The notes under the pieces were generated by a model. The model was not told the DNA's origin and ran no database searches. It saw nothing but the letters and a program-made list of their open reading frames with translations. Positions 26,843-35,778 of a stretch of DNA of 64,000 nt are shown piece after piece. The stretch comes from Corynebacterium variabile. GTDB taxonomy: Bacteria; Actinomycetota; Actinomycetes; Mycobacteriales; Mycobacteriaceae. The DNA lies in the NCBI RefSeq assembly GCF_006539825.1, contig NZ_BJNT01000012.1, positions 62,001-126,000 of the forward strand, in the 5' to 3' direction. A program made the translations under genes and the position numbers. Position 1 is the first letter of the stretch; each line of letters starts with the position of its first letter.

Positions 26843-28579
26843 CTACCGGATGACGGTGCGGACGGTCTGCGGCTCCTCCCCCATGAACTGGCGCCGGAAG
26901 TAGTCCTTGATCATGTCGCGCTTGGACTTCTTCTTCCCGTCCCCTGCGGCGAAGGGCGTGGAGGACGCCGCGCCCTGCTTTCCACCGGCACCAGCGCCGC
27001 CTCCCGCTCCTGCCATGCCGGGTCCCATGCCCATGCCGTGCATGCCGCCGGCGCCACCACGGGCCGCACCACCGGCGGGGACACCTCCTATGGCTCCACC
27101 GGGGATGCCTGCTCCCGGGACACCCGTGCGACCTGTCGTGCCAGGTCCGCCGGCGCCGGGTCCACCTGATCCACCCATACCGCCTACTCTTCCCTGCCCA
27201 CCGGTTCCGCCTGAGCCGCCCATCGACAATGATCGTGGCAGCAGCGGCTGAGCCACCGTCCCGGTGCCAGTCCGGGTTCCGGTGCCCGCCATGGTCGGGG
27301 AACTGACGGTCCTGTTCTGCCCTGTCAGCGGGGATGCTGCGGAGGTTCCGCCACCGGCAGTCTGGACGCCACCGGCCGGAGCAGTTGCAGCGCTGCGCTG
27401 CGTCGCCGTTCCCATCGGTGCACCACCGGCTGGGGCTGTACCACCGACGGGAGCTGTCGAGGCCCTGCCCAACGGCGCAGCAGGCGTAGCTGCAGTCGTC
27501 GTGTTCGCCACCTGACCAGCCTGTTGGGCCACCTGCGTCGCCTGCTGAGTCGCCAAGGTCTGACCGGCAGCCTGTGCTCCACCCGATACCTGGGTGGCGA
27601 CATCGCCCATCGCCTGGGTGCCGGTTGTCCCGGTGGTGAGTGTTCCTCCTCCGTTGTGTCCGACGACTTCCACACCGAGATTGCTGACCGTCGGCCTGGC
27701 GATGTCCAGCGCCGGCTGCAGGTAGGAGGACACGAAGGCTGCGACCTCGGCCTGAGTCTCGGCTTCAACCGTGGCCATCGTCACCGCTGCGGCAGCGGCA
27801 CCACCCGGGGTAGCAGCAGCCGCAACCGTGGCCGCAGTTTTCCTGGTCTCCGCCTCGGCGACCATGGCGGTCAGTGTCGCGTGCGCTGTCGCTCGAATTT
27901 CCGGCAACTGCAGCATGGAGGTCCCCATGGCCGTGGCGTTAGCGGCGATGATGGTGCCCTGGGCGACGACCTCGCCGATAGTGGTCTGCATAGTCACGAA
28001 GGCTTCGCCCTCCGTGTTCGCGGCCAGGGTCGCCGATGCGCTCTGGAGGGTCTTCGCAGCCGTGGCCAGCCTCTTCCCCCCGCGAATCCAGGCGTCCGAC
28101 GCCATGATGATCGAGCTGTCCTCACCGGTGAACATCGCCAGCAGCGTCTTGATCTCGGTTCCCGCCTCGATAGCGGCGACCGGGGGCGTGTAGGCGAGGT
28201 CCAGGATCGGCACATCCTTGCGCGTCGGCAGAATGAGCGTCCCCTGCTCGAGCTGGCGAGCCTTCATTCCGGCGACAGCAGGGTCATTGAAGAAAGCCTC
28301 CGAGGCCCCGGCTTCCTGTGCTTCGACTGCCTCAGTCAGCCGAAGCATCGACTCATGGAGGAAATTCACATTCTCCAGCATCGCGCGAGTCGCAACTGCC
28401 AGGGATCCTGGATGGTCCCCAATGTACGAGGTGTACTGAGCTGCGACAGCACCAAGAGCTGGCGATGTCGTGAAAGTAGTTGCCCTGAATACTTCCAGAT
28501 TTCCGTAAGCCAACGGATGTCCAGCATTCTTAACCTCAAAAAGAGCTTGATTAACACTTTCAACATCGAATTTAAACAT
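26843..28579 (-). CDS. PPE-like/ESX-substrate-like protein with Gly-Ala-Pro-rich C-terminal half
   Basis: A 578-aa protein without signal peptide or membrane helix. The first 320 residues are alanine-rich and predicted to be mostly helical, as in WXG100/PPE-type proteins (for example MLENVNFLHESMLRLTEAVE). Residues about 335-545 are low-complexity Gly/Ala/Pro/Thr repeats rich in GGxGG. The last 30 are basic and amphipathic (SKRDMIKDYFRRQF). It has no WXG motif and no PE/PPE start, so ESX-type export is only a guess from the layout and its lipoprotein partner. The ATG at 28579 with GGAGGGC overlaps the lipoprotein's stop by 8 bp. Confidence 0.65.
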   Translation of the reverse strand: MFKFDVESVNQALFEVKNAGHPLAYGNLEVFRATTFTTSPALGAVAAQYTSYIGDHPGSLAVATRAMLENVNFLHESMLRLTEAVEAQEAGASEAFFNDPAVAGMKARQLEQGTLILPTRKDVPILDLAYTPPVAAIEAGTEIKTLLAMFTGEDSSIIMASDAWIRGGKRLATAAKTLQSASATLAANTEGEAFVTMQTTIGEVVAQGTIIAANATAMGTSMLQLPEIRATAHATLTAMVAEAETRKTAATVAAAATPGGAAAAAVTMATVEAETQAEVAAFVSSYLQPALDIARPTVSNLGVEVVGHNGGGTLTTGTTGTQAMGDVATQVSGGAQAAGQTLATQQATQVAQQAGQVANTTTAATPAAPLGRASTAPVGGTAPAGGAPMGTATQRSAATAPAGGVQTAGGGTSAASPLTGQNRTVSSPTMAGTGTRTGTGTVAQPLLPRSLSMGGSGGTGGQGRVGGMGGSGGPGAGGPGTTGRTGVPGAGIPGGAIGGVPAGGAARGGAGGMHGMGMGPGMAGAGGGAGAGGKQGAASSTPFAAGDGKKKSKRDMIKDYFRRQFMGEEPQTVRTVIR

Positions 28580-29384
28580 AGTGCCCTCCAATAGAATTCA
28601 AGATTAACTGCTGACCACGAATGGGGCCATCGCATTCCATGTACGGATCCAACTCTCTCGAATAGGAGAATATCGTTGGACCCTCCAACGCGGAACCGCC
28701 AAAAGCGATACACCCAGCTTCAACCGAGTATCCCCCATCATCTAAGACATTAATTCCGGAATCATCCTGTGAAATAACACCGTCGTCCCCCAGGAGAGGA
28801 CCGGCCCCTGAAGCAGCCCCCCACAAGAACCCGACATGACGAGCTGACGAATCGGAATGCGACCCAGAAATCGCACAGACCACATAGTCAAGACCAATAT
28901 CCGGGGCAGCCCCCTTCTCCATCCCTAGCGTCTCCAACCGGTCAAAGACCTCTGGAACACACACATTCGGAAGATCAACACTCTCCGGGGTCCGCGCAGC
29001 ATCACCCAACGGCTCCAGCTCCAGCGGCTGCCCTACGAACTGCTGGGACTTCCACACCAGGCGGTCAAGCGGATCACTCGGCTCAGTCTCGAACCAGATG
29101 CCGACATGCCCGGCGGGCTGCAGCATCCGACCATCCTCCGTGGTCACCGGAACCTCGACAAGAATGTTCGGATCCACAGTGGATGCGGCAGCGACATCCT
29201 CAACGCCGGGATCTTCCCCATCATCCGAGGTGCACCCGCTCACGGCGAGCAACACCCCGACCAGCGGCGCCGCCAGCAGAGGCTTCCATCTCCCCCTGCG
29301 CCTCCCACGGAGTCTTCGACCCGATCGTCCCGACACCTGACCCCACATCATCCGCCGTCCCGACACAGTCCAGGTACGCGTCAT
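28572..29384 (-). CDS. Lipoprotein translationally coupled to the PPE-like gene
   Basis: A 270-aa exported lipoprotein. The signal region has an unusually long, arginine-rich n-region (RSGRRLRGRRRGRWK, about residues 19-33), then a hydrophobic core and the lipobox LAVSGCTS (Cys about 51). The mature part holds four further cysteines (NVCVPEV, YVVCAIS, EAGCIAF, YMECDG) that could form two disulfides, as in DUF3558-type lipoproteins found near mycobacterial ESX loci; that assignment is tentative. AAGGGGA precedes the ATG. Its stop lies within the start of the PPE-like gene, so the two proteins are probably made in fixed ratio and act together at the envelope. Confidence 0.75.
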   Translation of the reverse strand: MTRTWTVSGRRMMWGQVSGRSGRRLRGRRRGRWKPLLAAPLVGVLLAVSGCTSDDGEDPGVEDVAAASTVDPNILVEVPVTTEDGRMLQPAGHVGIWFETEPSDPLDRLVWKSQQFVGQPLELEPLGDAARTPESVDLPNVCVPEVFDRLETLGMEKGAAPDIGLDYVVCAISGSHSDSSARHVGFLWGAASGAGPLLGDDGVISQDDSGINVLDDGGYSVEAGCIAFGGSALEGPTIFSYSRELDPYMECDGPIRGQQLILNSIGGHYV

Positions 29385-29765
29385 ACGTCTTTCCCCTTGA
29401 TCTTCCTCCCCAGATGCCCGCCCCTCGACGGCACATCACCCGGCCGGTTAGCTCGGGTCCCAAAACAATAACCTGCCCTTCCCCACCCCACAACCCCCTG
29501 CAGACATGAAACGACCCCGACCAGGGTGCGGGTCGGGGTCGAGGCTCTCCCACGAGCGTTGGTGTGGTCGAGTTCGTCGTCAACGATAAGCCTCCAACCT
29601 CTTCACGTCCCAAAATAACCCACTTCGGGGGTATCAGCGTCCCGAATCGTGAGAAATATGACCAGTGCGCCGGGCAGACACGCCAGTAATCGAACACTTC
29701 GCGCCTTGCGCGCCGGAGCTGTCCGGCCCCGCATGTAGCCTCGCGAACAACAGAAAGGACGCCGC
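29385..29765. other. Divergent intergenic region with an internal hairpin
   Basis: 381 bp between the divergent lipoprotein and helicase-nuclease genes. It holds the hairpin at 29512-29541 and an AAAGGA ribosome site for the downstream gene (about 29754). No convincing protein gene was found on either strand. Confidence 0.5.
29512..29541 (-). terminator. Terminator-like hairpin inside a divergent promoter region
   Basis: A perfect 11-bp stem (CGACCCCGACC / GGTCGGGGTCG) with an 8-nt loop. Read on the minus strand it is followed by TTTCATGTC, so it would end a minus-strand transcript that begins between it and 29765. No gene is known there. Confidence 0.5.
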
Positions 29766-32519
29766 ATGCACATCACCTTCGGATGGGGCTTCGACACTGC
29801 CCGCTGGACCACCGCCACCACACCCGCCACCCTCGGGTCAGTGGTCACCGGTCCCACCGGCCTCGCGGACATCCTCGCCACCCGCCTCGCACTCACCCGA
29901 CCTGACCTGGACCGCTCCACCCGCATCGCGGCCTACCGCAGCGCCCTGGGCCAGGTCGTCGCCACCGCCGCTCCCGGTTCCTGGCCCGCCGCCGGCTTCT
30001 CCCACGACCCCTGGACCGTCGCCCGCGAGCTCCTCGCCTGGCGCGACCAGCTCGTCTCTGCCGGATGGAATCCCACAGACACGGCAGGCACAGACACCCC
30101 CGAGCGTCTCGGCGTCCTCGTGCGCGTCGAAGCGCTGCTGCCCACCACGGCCGGTTGGGCACCCGGCCCCGCGGACACCCTACGCACCATCGACACAACC
30201 CTCGCGGACCTGGTCACCAACGGTACCGACTGGCCACTCGGCATCGATGCCGTCGCCCTCGACCACCCCGTCAACGACCTGCCGCCCCTGTGGCGGCGCA
30301 TCCTGACCAACCTCACCGCCCTCGGCGTCCCCGTCACCGAGCTTCCTGAACCTGCACCACTTAGCGACCTCACCGTCCTCACCGCAGACACCGAATGGGA
30401 CGCCGCCCCCGCCGTCGCCCGCCTGCTCACCGACCTCGAGACGGCCGGCGAACACCACACCTTCCTCGCCGGACGCTCCACCCAACTGCTCGACCGCGAA
30501 CTCCTGCGCCTCGGCGGGACGCCGGTCGGTGTGCGTGCCCGCGGAGTGTCCCCATTGGCCCAGGTCATCCCGGTGTTCCTCCGCGCCGTCACCGCGCCCC
30601 ACGATGTCTCCGCCCTCGCTGACCTCCTCAATGTCACCGTCCCGGGGATCGACGAGCGCTCCACCTTCCCGCTGCTGCCCGGTGCACTGCGCAGAACCCT
30701 CATCGACGCCCTCAACCAGGAACCCGGTGTCGGCGGCCCCGCCTGGACCACGGCCGTCAACACCACCCTGGACGGCGCCGGGCCCGAAGATGCCCAGAGT
30801 GTCCGTGAGTTCGACGAGCTCATCCGTCTCATCCCGCTCACCGACGACGACGGCCTCGACACCTCGCTGGTCGCCGCTCATCTGGACTGGCTCGGACGGC
30901 AGTTCCAGCGATTCAGCCGGGAGGACAACGAGCCTGCCCGTGTCACCGCACTGATCAGCACCGTCAGCACACTGGTCACAGGTCTCGGGGCAAGGATCAG
31001 CGCCCACGAACTCGACCAGGTCGTCTCCGAAGTCACCGGCACCGGCGGGCTCCGCGTCCACTCCGAAGCATCCGCGGCACGTGACACCGTGACCTCCCCC
31101 GGCCAGCTCGGCACCGGCACGGCCCCGGTCATCTGGTGGCTGCCGACCGACGAACACCGCAGCGTCCGCGACCTGCTGCGCCCCGCCGAATCCGCCTGGC
31201 TGGAGAACGCCGGCGTCGCCCTCCCCGACCCCGAAATGCTCGCCCGCCTCACGCTGCGCTCCGAGCTGCGTGCGTTGCGCCGACGCGGAAGGGTCACCGC
31301 GGTCCTGCCCGCCCGGGTCGACGGGGAACGCGCCGCCGAGCACGCCGCCCTCACCTTCCTCATCAACGATCTACCCCGCAAGACAGACACCACCTTCGAC
31401 GACCTGCAGAAAAGCACCCGGGAGGTCGCCACCCTCCCCGACGACCGGGCACACGTCCCCGACACCCTCGAGTTCTGCATCCCCGACCCCGTCAGCCGCA
31501 CAGTCACCGGAGGTGAACACCTCATCCCCACCCGCATCAGCTACTCCCAGTGGGAGAAACTGCTGGTCCATCCGCTGGAATGGCTGCTCGACCGGCGCCT
31601 CGGCATCCGCGCCGGCGGTCTCGTCGACGTGCCCACCGGTAACCGCATGGTCGGTACCTGGCTCCACGCCACCGTCGAGAACATCGTCAACCGCCGCCTC
31701 GACGAGAACAACGGCGACCCCGTCACCGTCTACGTCACCGCCCACGAAGTCACCGAGGAACTCGAGGCACTGCTGCCCGTCTACGCCTCCGAACTCGCCC
31801 TGCCCGGCCGCAGCCGCGACCGCGGCGCAACCATCGCCCTCGCCGTCCGCTCGATCACCGGCCTGTTCACCGCACTGGAGGACGCCGGGATCCGCGTCCG
31901 CGCCGTGGAGGCAGAATTCGAGACCACGCTGACCGGCAGCCACGGCCGGGACGGTGAACCACTGGTCCTCGGTGGCTTCCGCGACATGGACGTGATCATG
32001 GCCGACGGCACCGACGGCGTCATCGACCTGAAATACACCTTCGCCAAGAAGAAGTACCGGGACGCCGTCGCCAACGGCACCGCCCTTCAGCTCGCCGTGT
32101 ACGCCGCCTCGGTCGCCGGAGCCCCAGGCACCGGACAACGCCTCGCCGATGTCCCGGTGGCGTACTTCTCCCTCCACAATGACCTGCTTCACACCGCCGA
32201 CCCGCGCTTCGGGCTCGGTGAAGACACCCTCGAGGTGTCCGTCGCCGACGGCGGTGCCCCGACCGCCGACGAACTGTGGGAGCGGGCTGTCACCGGGCTC
32301 AACCGGATCCTCGACGATCTGCGCGCCGGACAGCTCACCGACCTCGGCAACCTGCTCGTACTCCAGGACGCAGACCCCGACAGCAACTCCTCCGAGGGGA
32401 CGACCGAGGAGACCAGGGCAGCCCTCGCCGCCGCCGGAGAGACCGGGTACCTGCCCGCGGCGTCCGCCAAGTACACCGATCTTGCGCTGGTCACCGGCGT
32501 GGAAGGAGACCGCGCATGA
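29766..32519 (+). CDS. AddB-like PD-(D/E)XK nuclease subunit without iron-sulfur cysteines or Walker A
   Basis: A 917-aa protein forming a coupled pair with the UvrD-like helicase downstream (ATGA overlap). The C-terminal nuclease is clear: an upstream glutamate (VEAEFETTL), GGFRDMD (about residues 735-741), the DLK core (Asp754, Lys756) and the RecB-family Q-LAVY motif (about 775). The N-terminus (ITFGWGFDTARW) lacks a P-loop, so the helicase-like half is inactive or absent. AddB proteins carry a 4Fe-4S cluster held by four cysteines around the nuclease; I find only one cysteine here (LEFCIPDP). It therefore belongs to a divergent AddAB-like branch, with a role in double-strand-break processing or defence. 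Confidence 0.8.
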   Translation: MHITFGWGFDTARWTTATTPATLGSVVTGPTGLADILATRLALTRPDLDRSTRIAAYRSALGQVVATAAPGSWPAAGFSHDPWTVARELLAWRDQLVSAGWNPTDTAGTDTPERLGVLVRVEALLPTTAGWAPGPADTLRTIDTTLADLVTNGTDWPLGIDAVALDHPVNDLPPLWRRILTNLTALGVPVTELPEPAPLSDLTVLTADTEWDAAPAVARLLTDLETAGEHHTFLAGRSTQLLDRELLRLGGTPVGVRARGVSPLAQVIPVFLRAVTAPHDVSALADLLNVTVPGIDERSTFPLLPGALRRTLIDALNQEPGVGGPAWTTAVNTTLDGAGPEDAQSVREFDELIRLIPLTDDDGLDTSLVAAHLDWLGRQFQRFSREDNEPARVTALISTVSTLVTGLGARISAHELDQVVSEVTGTGGLRVHSEASAARDTVTSPGQLGTGTAPVIWWLPTDEHRSVRDLLRPAESAWLENAGVALPDPEMLARLTLRSELRALRRRGRVTAVLPARVDGERAAEHAALTFLINDLPRKTDTTFDDLQKSTREVATLPDDRAHVPDTLEFCIPDPVSRTVTGGEHLIPTRISYSQWEKLLVHPLEWLLDRRLGIRAGGLVDVPTGNRMVGTWLHATVENIVNRRLDENNGDPVTVYVTAHEVTEELEALLPVYASELALPGRSRDRGATIALAVRSITGLFTALEDAGIRVRAVEAEFETTLTGSHGRDGEPLVLGGFRDMDVIMADGTDGVIDLKYTFAKKKYRDAVANGTALQLAVYAASVAGAPGTGQRLADVPVAYFSLHNDLLHTADPRFGLGEDTLEVSVADGGAPTADELWERAVTGLNRILDDLRAGQLTDLGNLLVLQDADPDSNSSEGTTEETRAALAAAGETGYLPAASAKYTDLALVTGVEGDRA

Positions 32520-35500
32520 CCCGCTGGACCATCATCAGGGCCTCCGCCGGCTCGGGCAAGACCTACCGACTCACCGAACTGCTCACCGACCGGCTCACCC
32601 ACCCGGCCGACGACGGCACCGTGCTGCGCCCCTCCCAGATCATCGCCACGACCTTCACCCGCGCCGCCGCCGCCGAACTCACCGACCGCATCCGTGGCAC
32701 CCTCGTCGACCGTGGACTGCTGGACCAGGCCGCCGCCCTGCCCACCGCGCTCATCGGCACGGTGAACTCGGTGACCGGGCGGATCCTCACCGACTTCGCC
32801 CTCGACGCCGGCCGCTCCCCCGACCTCGCCGTGCTCACCGAGCAGTCGCAGCAGACCGCCTTCACCCGCGCGACCGACCACCTCATCGCCGAGGCTGAGG
32901 ACGCCCACCGCGACCTGCTCGCCCGCACCGGCTACGACGCCGTCGAGGACCGCGGATTCTACAGCAAAGCAACCAACTGGGCAGCGACGATCCGCAGCGT
33001 CACCGACCACGCCCGGTCGAACAACATCCCTGCCGAGGACCTCGCGGGCTTCGCCGAGGCCAGCATCACCGAGCTGCATAGCGTGCTGGACGAGGAGTCC
33101 GCCGGCACCGCGCCTTCGGATACCCGCGCCGCCCTGACCACCGCCGCCCGCACCCTGCCCCGCCAGCTGCGCGCCGAGGTCGAGAACGGCACCATCGCCA
33201 AGCGGTCGGCCGACGGCGTCCTCACCCGGCTCGATTCCCTGGAACGCTTCGCCCGCCGGGTACGCCGCGAGCGCGACTCGATCCCCTGGTCAGACTGGCT
33301 GAAGACCGCCGAGGGCAAGGTCCCCGGGGTGTCCGCGCCGACCAAGCCGATCAAGGAGGCCTACGGGTCGGTCACCTCCGCCGCGGAGATTCTCGTCGAC
33401 CCCGCGCTGCGCACTGACCTGGACACGCTGATCCGGCTCGTCTTCACCACCGCAGCGTCCTGCCTGAGCGCTTACGCCGACTACAAGGACGCCCTCGGCC
33501 TCATCGACTTCACCGACCAGGAACAGCTCACCCTGCGTCTGCTGCGCGGCGACGGGGTGTCTGAGGCGACCCGGGACGCGGTGCGCGAGACCCTCGCCGC
33601 ACGGTTCCGGATCCTCGTCGTCGACGAGTTCCAGGACACCAGCCCCCTGCAGCTCGCCCTGTTCACCGAGCTCGCCGGCCTGGTCGACGAGGTGATCTGG
33701 GTCGGTGACCCGAAGCAGTCCATCTACGGCTTCCGCGGCTCTGACCCGGCACTGATGGATTCGGCGGTCGAGGCGATCACCGATCCCGCCGGGCTGGCCG
33801 GACGCTCCGAGATCCTCGCCCACTCCTACCGCACCCGGCAGGCCCCGCTGGACCTGTCGAACCGCCTGTTCAGCCGCCTGTTCACCGGTGATGTGGAGCT
33901 CAGCGTCCCGCAGATCCGGGCGGAGGCCTACGCCGCCGACGGCGCCCGTGCAGCCGGCGAGACCGTCACCTGGCCACACACCGAAGGTCGTGCATCGAAG
34001 AACGTGTGGTTCGAGCGGATCAGCGACGGTATCGGCGCACTCGCCGAACGCGACGCCGATTCCGGCAGCCGCGCGATCCTGGTGCGCACCAACTCCCACG
34101 CCGCCGAGATCCGCACCGCGTTGCGGGCCGCAGGTATCCCCTGTGCCGGTGGTGGCGTGCCACTGTCCACCACGAGGGAAGGAAGCCTGGTCACCGCCGC
34201 ACTCGCCCTGCTGCTGGACAAGGCGGACACCCAGGCGCTGGTCGAGATGATCACCCTGATGCCCGACCATTCCGCCCACGCCGACTGGTTCGACACGCTC
34301 GCCGCGTTGCCGGACCGGGACGCATGTCGGGAACAGCTGCAGCTCTGGACCGAGGACCCGGTGCTTGCCCCGGTCACCGCCCTGCGCAGTGCCCTGTCCG
34401 AACTGCCGGTCGCCGAACTCGTCGCCGCTGTGGTGGATGCCCTGGACCTGCGGGGACGCGTCGCCGCGTCCACCGGCCCGGCTGAACGCACCGGCTCGGT
34501 CACCGGGATCCTGCAAGCAGCCGCGGACTTCGCCGCCGAGCAGGAGTCCGCCGGCGAGCCCGCCACTGTCGCCGGCGTCCTGGCCCATCTCAATGACGAG
34601 GAGACGGTCTCCACCCCGACCGCGGAACCGGGCGCGGTGGAGGTCCACACCGTCCACCAGGCCAAGGGTCTGGAGTGGGACACGGTCATCGTCGCCATGC
34701 CGGACTCCCGCGAACGCTTCACCCCGGCCGGGGTGTGGGTCCAGCCCTCCACCCCGCTGACCATGGACGATCCCCTGGCAGGACGCCACCTCCGGTTCTG
34801 GCCGGACACACTGCTCGCCCACTCCGGGGTGAAGGAAGCGCTGGCCGCCACCGACGCACAGCAGGCCCGGCGCACCACCGAACTGCTCGAGGAACAGCGA
34901 CTGCTCTATGTCGCGATGACCCGCTCGAAGTTCCGGACCGTGCTGGCCCCGTACTCGTCGACCGCGAAGTGGCGGGCGCTGGCCGAGGCCGGCCTGGACG
35001 CCGATGAGCTTGTTGTACTGCTCGCCGACTCGGATCCCGTACCTGCATTGCCACGCGAGACCGTGGTGGAGGCCGCCCGTCGGTTCACCTCACCGGCCGG
35101 ACAGCTCGATGTCGACCGTGGACTCGTCGACGCCGGACGCGACATCGTGCCTGCCACGATCGCGCCCAGTGGTGCCGAGGCCACTCCGGAGACGGCACTG
35201 GGCACCGTGGTCCGTGAGATCGCGGACCTCGGCCCGGCACTGGTCAGTGGCGGTGGCCCGGAGTGGAACAAGGTCGGCGACTGCATCCACTCCTATCTCG
35301 CCGCTCCCCTGGAATCCCTCGATGCCGCCATGAAGCAGCAGGTCGCTGCCCGGCTGGTGACGAACTGGGGTGTCGGTGCGGTGGTCAGTCCCGAGCAGGT
35401 CGTGGAGTGCGGTGAGCGCTGGCAGCGGTTCCTGCATGAGTCCCTCGGCGCTACCGCCGTGGACTCCGAGGTCCCCTTCACCTGGACGAATGAGGCTCAC

Positions 35501-35743
35501 CAGCGGGCCCAGGGCTGGATCGACCAGCTGGTCACTGTGCCCGGTGACAACGGTGACCGGCAGATCATCGTCGACCACAAGACCTACCCCGGCACCGACC
35601 CAACCGGTCATGTGGCGGCGAAGTACCTCGGTCAGATGGAGGTGTACCGCCGGGCGCTCACCGACATCACCGGCACTCCCCCCGCCCGGATCCTCATCCA
35701 CCTGCCACTGCTCGGTTCGGTGGTCGAGGTTCAGCTCAACTGA
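32516..35743 (+). CDS. UvrD/AddA-like helicase with C-terminal PD-(D/E)XK nuclease
   Basis: A 1075-aa superfamily 1 helicase. Walker A is ASAGSGKT (9-16), motif II is VVDEFQDTSPLQ, motif III is WVGDPKQSIYGFRG, motif V is VHTVHQAKGLEWD, and motif VI is RLLYVAMTRSK. A RecB-type nuclease closes the protein (Asp1020 and Lys1022 in IVDHKTYPG, then QMEVYRRAL). Together with the upstream protein it forms a two-nuclease, one-motor complex like AddAB. The start was placed at the coupled ATG at 32516; the longer frame from 32276 is a shadow. It is not adjacent to other recombination genes. Confidence 0.88.
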   Translation: MTRWTIIRASAGSGKTYRLTELLTDRLTHPADDGTVLRPSQIIATTFTRAAAAELTDRIRGTLVDRGLLDQAAALPTALIGTVNSVTGRILTDFALDAGRSPDLAVLTEQSQQTAFTRATDHLIAEAEDAHRDLLARTGYDAVEDRGFYSKATNWAATIRSVTDHARSNNIPAEDLAGFAEASITELHSVLDEESAGTAPSDTRAALTTAARTLPRQLRAEVENGTIAKRSADGVLTRLDSLERFARRVRRERDSIPWSDWLKTAEGKVPGVSAPTKPIKEAYGSVTSAAEILVDPALRTDLDTLIRLVFTTAASCLSAYADYKDALGLIDFTDQEQLTLRLLRGDGVSEATRDAVRETLAARFRILVVDEFQDTSPLQLALFTELAGLVDEVIWVGDPKQSIYGFRGSDPALMDSAVEAITDPAGLAGRSEILAHSYRTRQAPLDLSNRLFSRLFTGDVELSVPQIRAEAYAADGARAAGETVTWPHTEGRASKNVWFERISDGIGALAERDADSGSRAILVRTNSHAAEIRTALRAAGIPCAGGGVPLSTTREGSLVTAALALLLDKADTQALVEMITLMPDHSAHADWFDTLAALPDRDACREQLQLWTEDPVLAPVTALRSALSELPVAELVAAVVDALDLRGRVAASTGPAERTGSVTGILQAAADFAAEQESAGEPATVAGVLAHLNDEETVSTPTAEPGAVEVHTVHQAKGLEWDTVIVAMPDSRERFTPAGVWVQPSTPLTMDDPLAGRHLRFWPDTLLAHSGVKEALAATDAQQARRTTELLEEQRLLYVAMTRSKFRTVLAPYSSTAKWRALAEAGLDADELVVLLADSDPVPALPRETVVEAARRFTSPAGQLDVDRGLVDAGRDIVPATIAPSGAEATPETALGTVVREIADLGPALVSGGGPEWNKVGDCIHSYLAAPLESLDAAMKQQVAARLVTNWGVGAVVSPEQVVECGERWQRFLHESLGATAVDSEVPFTWTNEAHQRAQGWIDQLVTVPGDNGDRQIIVDHKTYPGTDPTGHVAAKYLGQMEVYRRALTDITGTPPARILIHLPLLGSVVEVQLN

Positions 35744-35778
35744 ACAACAATTCACCACGAAAGGATTACGGTGGCTTC

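Noticed and set aside
29221..29697. 158-codon minus-strand frame overlapping the lipoprotein start
   Set aside because: It overlaps the lipoprotein signal region out of frame, runs through the hairpin, and has no family likeness.
29766..35743. Helicase-nuclease pair as canonical AddAB
   Set aside because: The first subunit lacks the P-loop and the four cluster cysteines expected of AddB.
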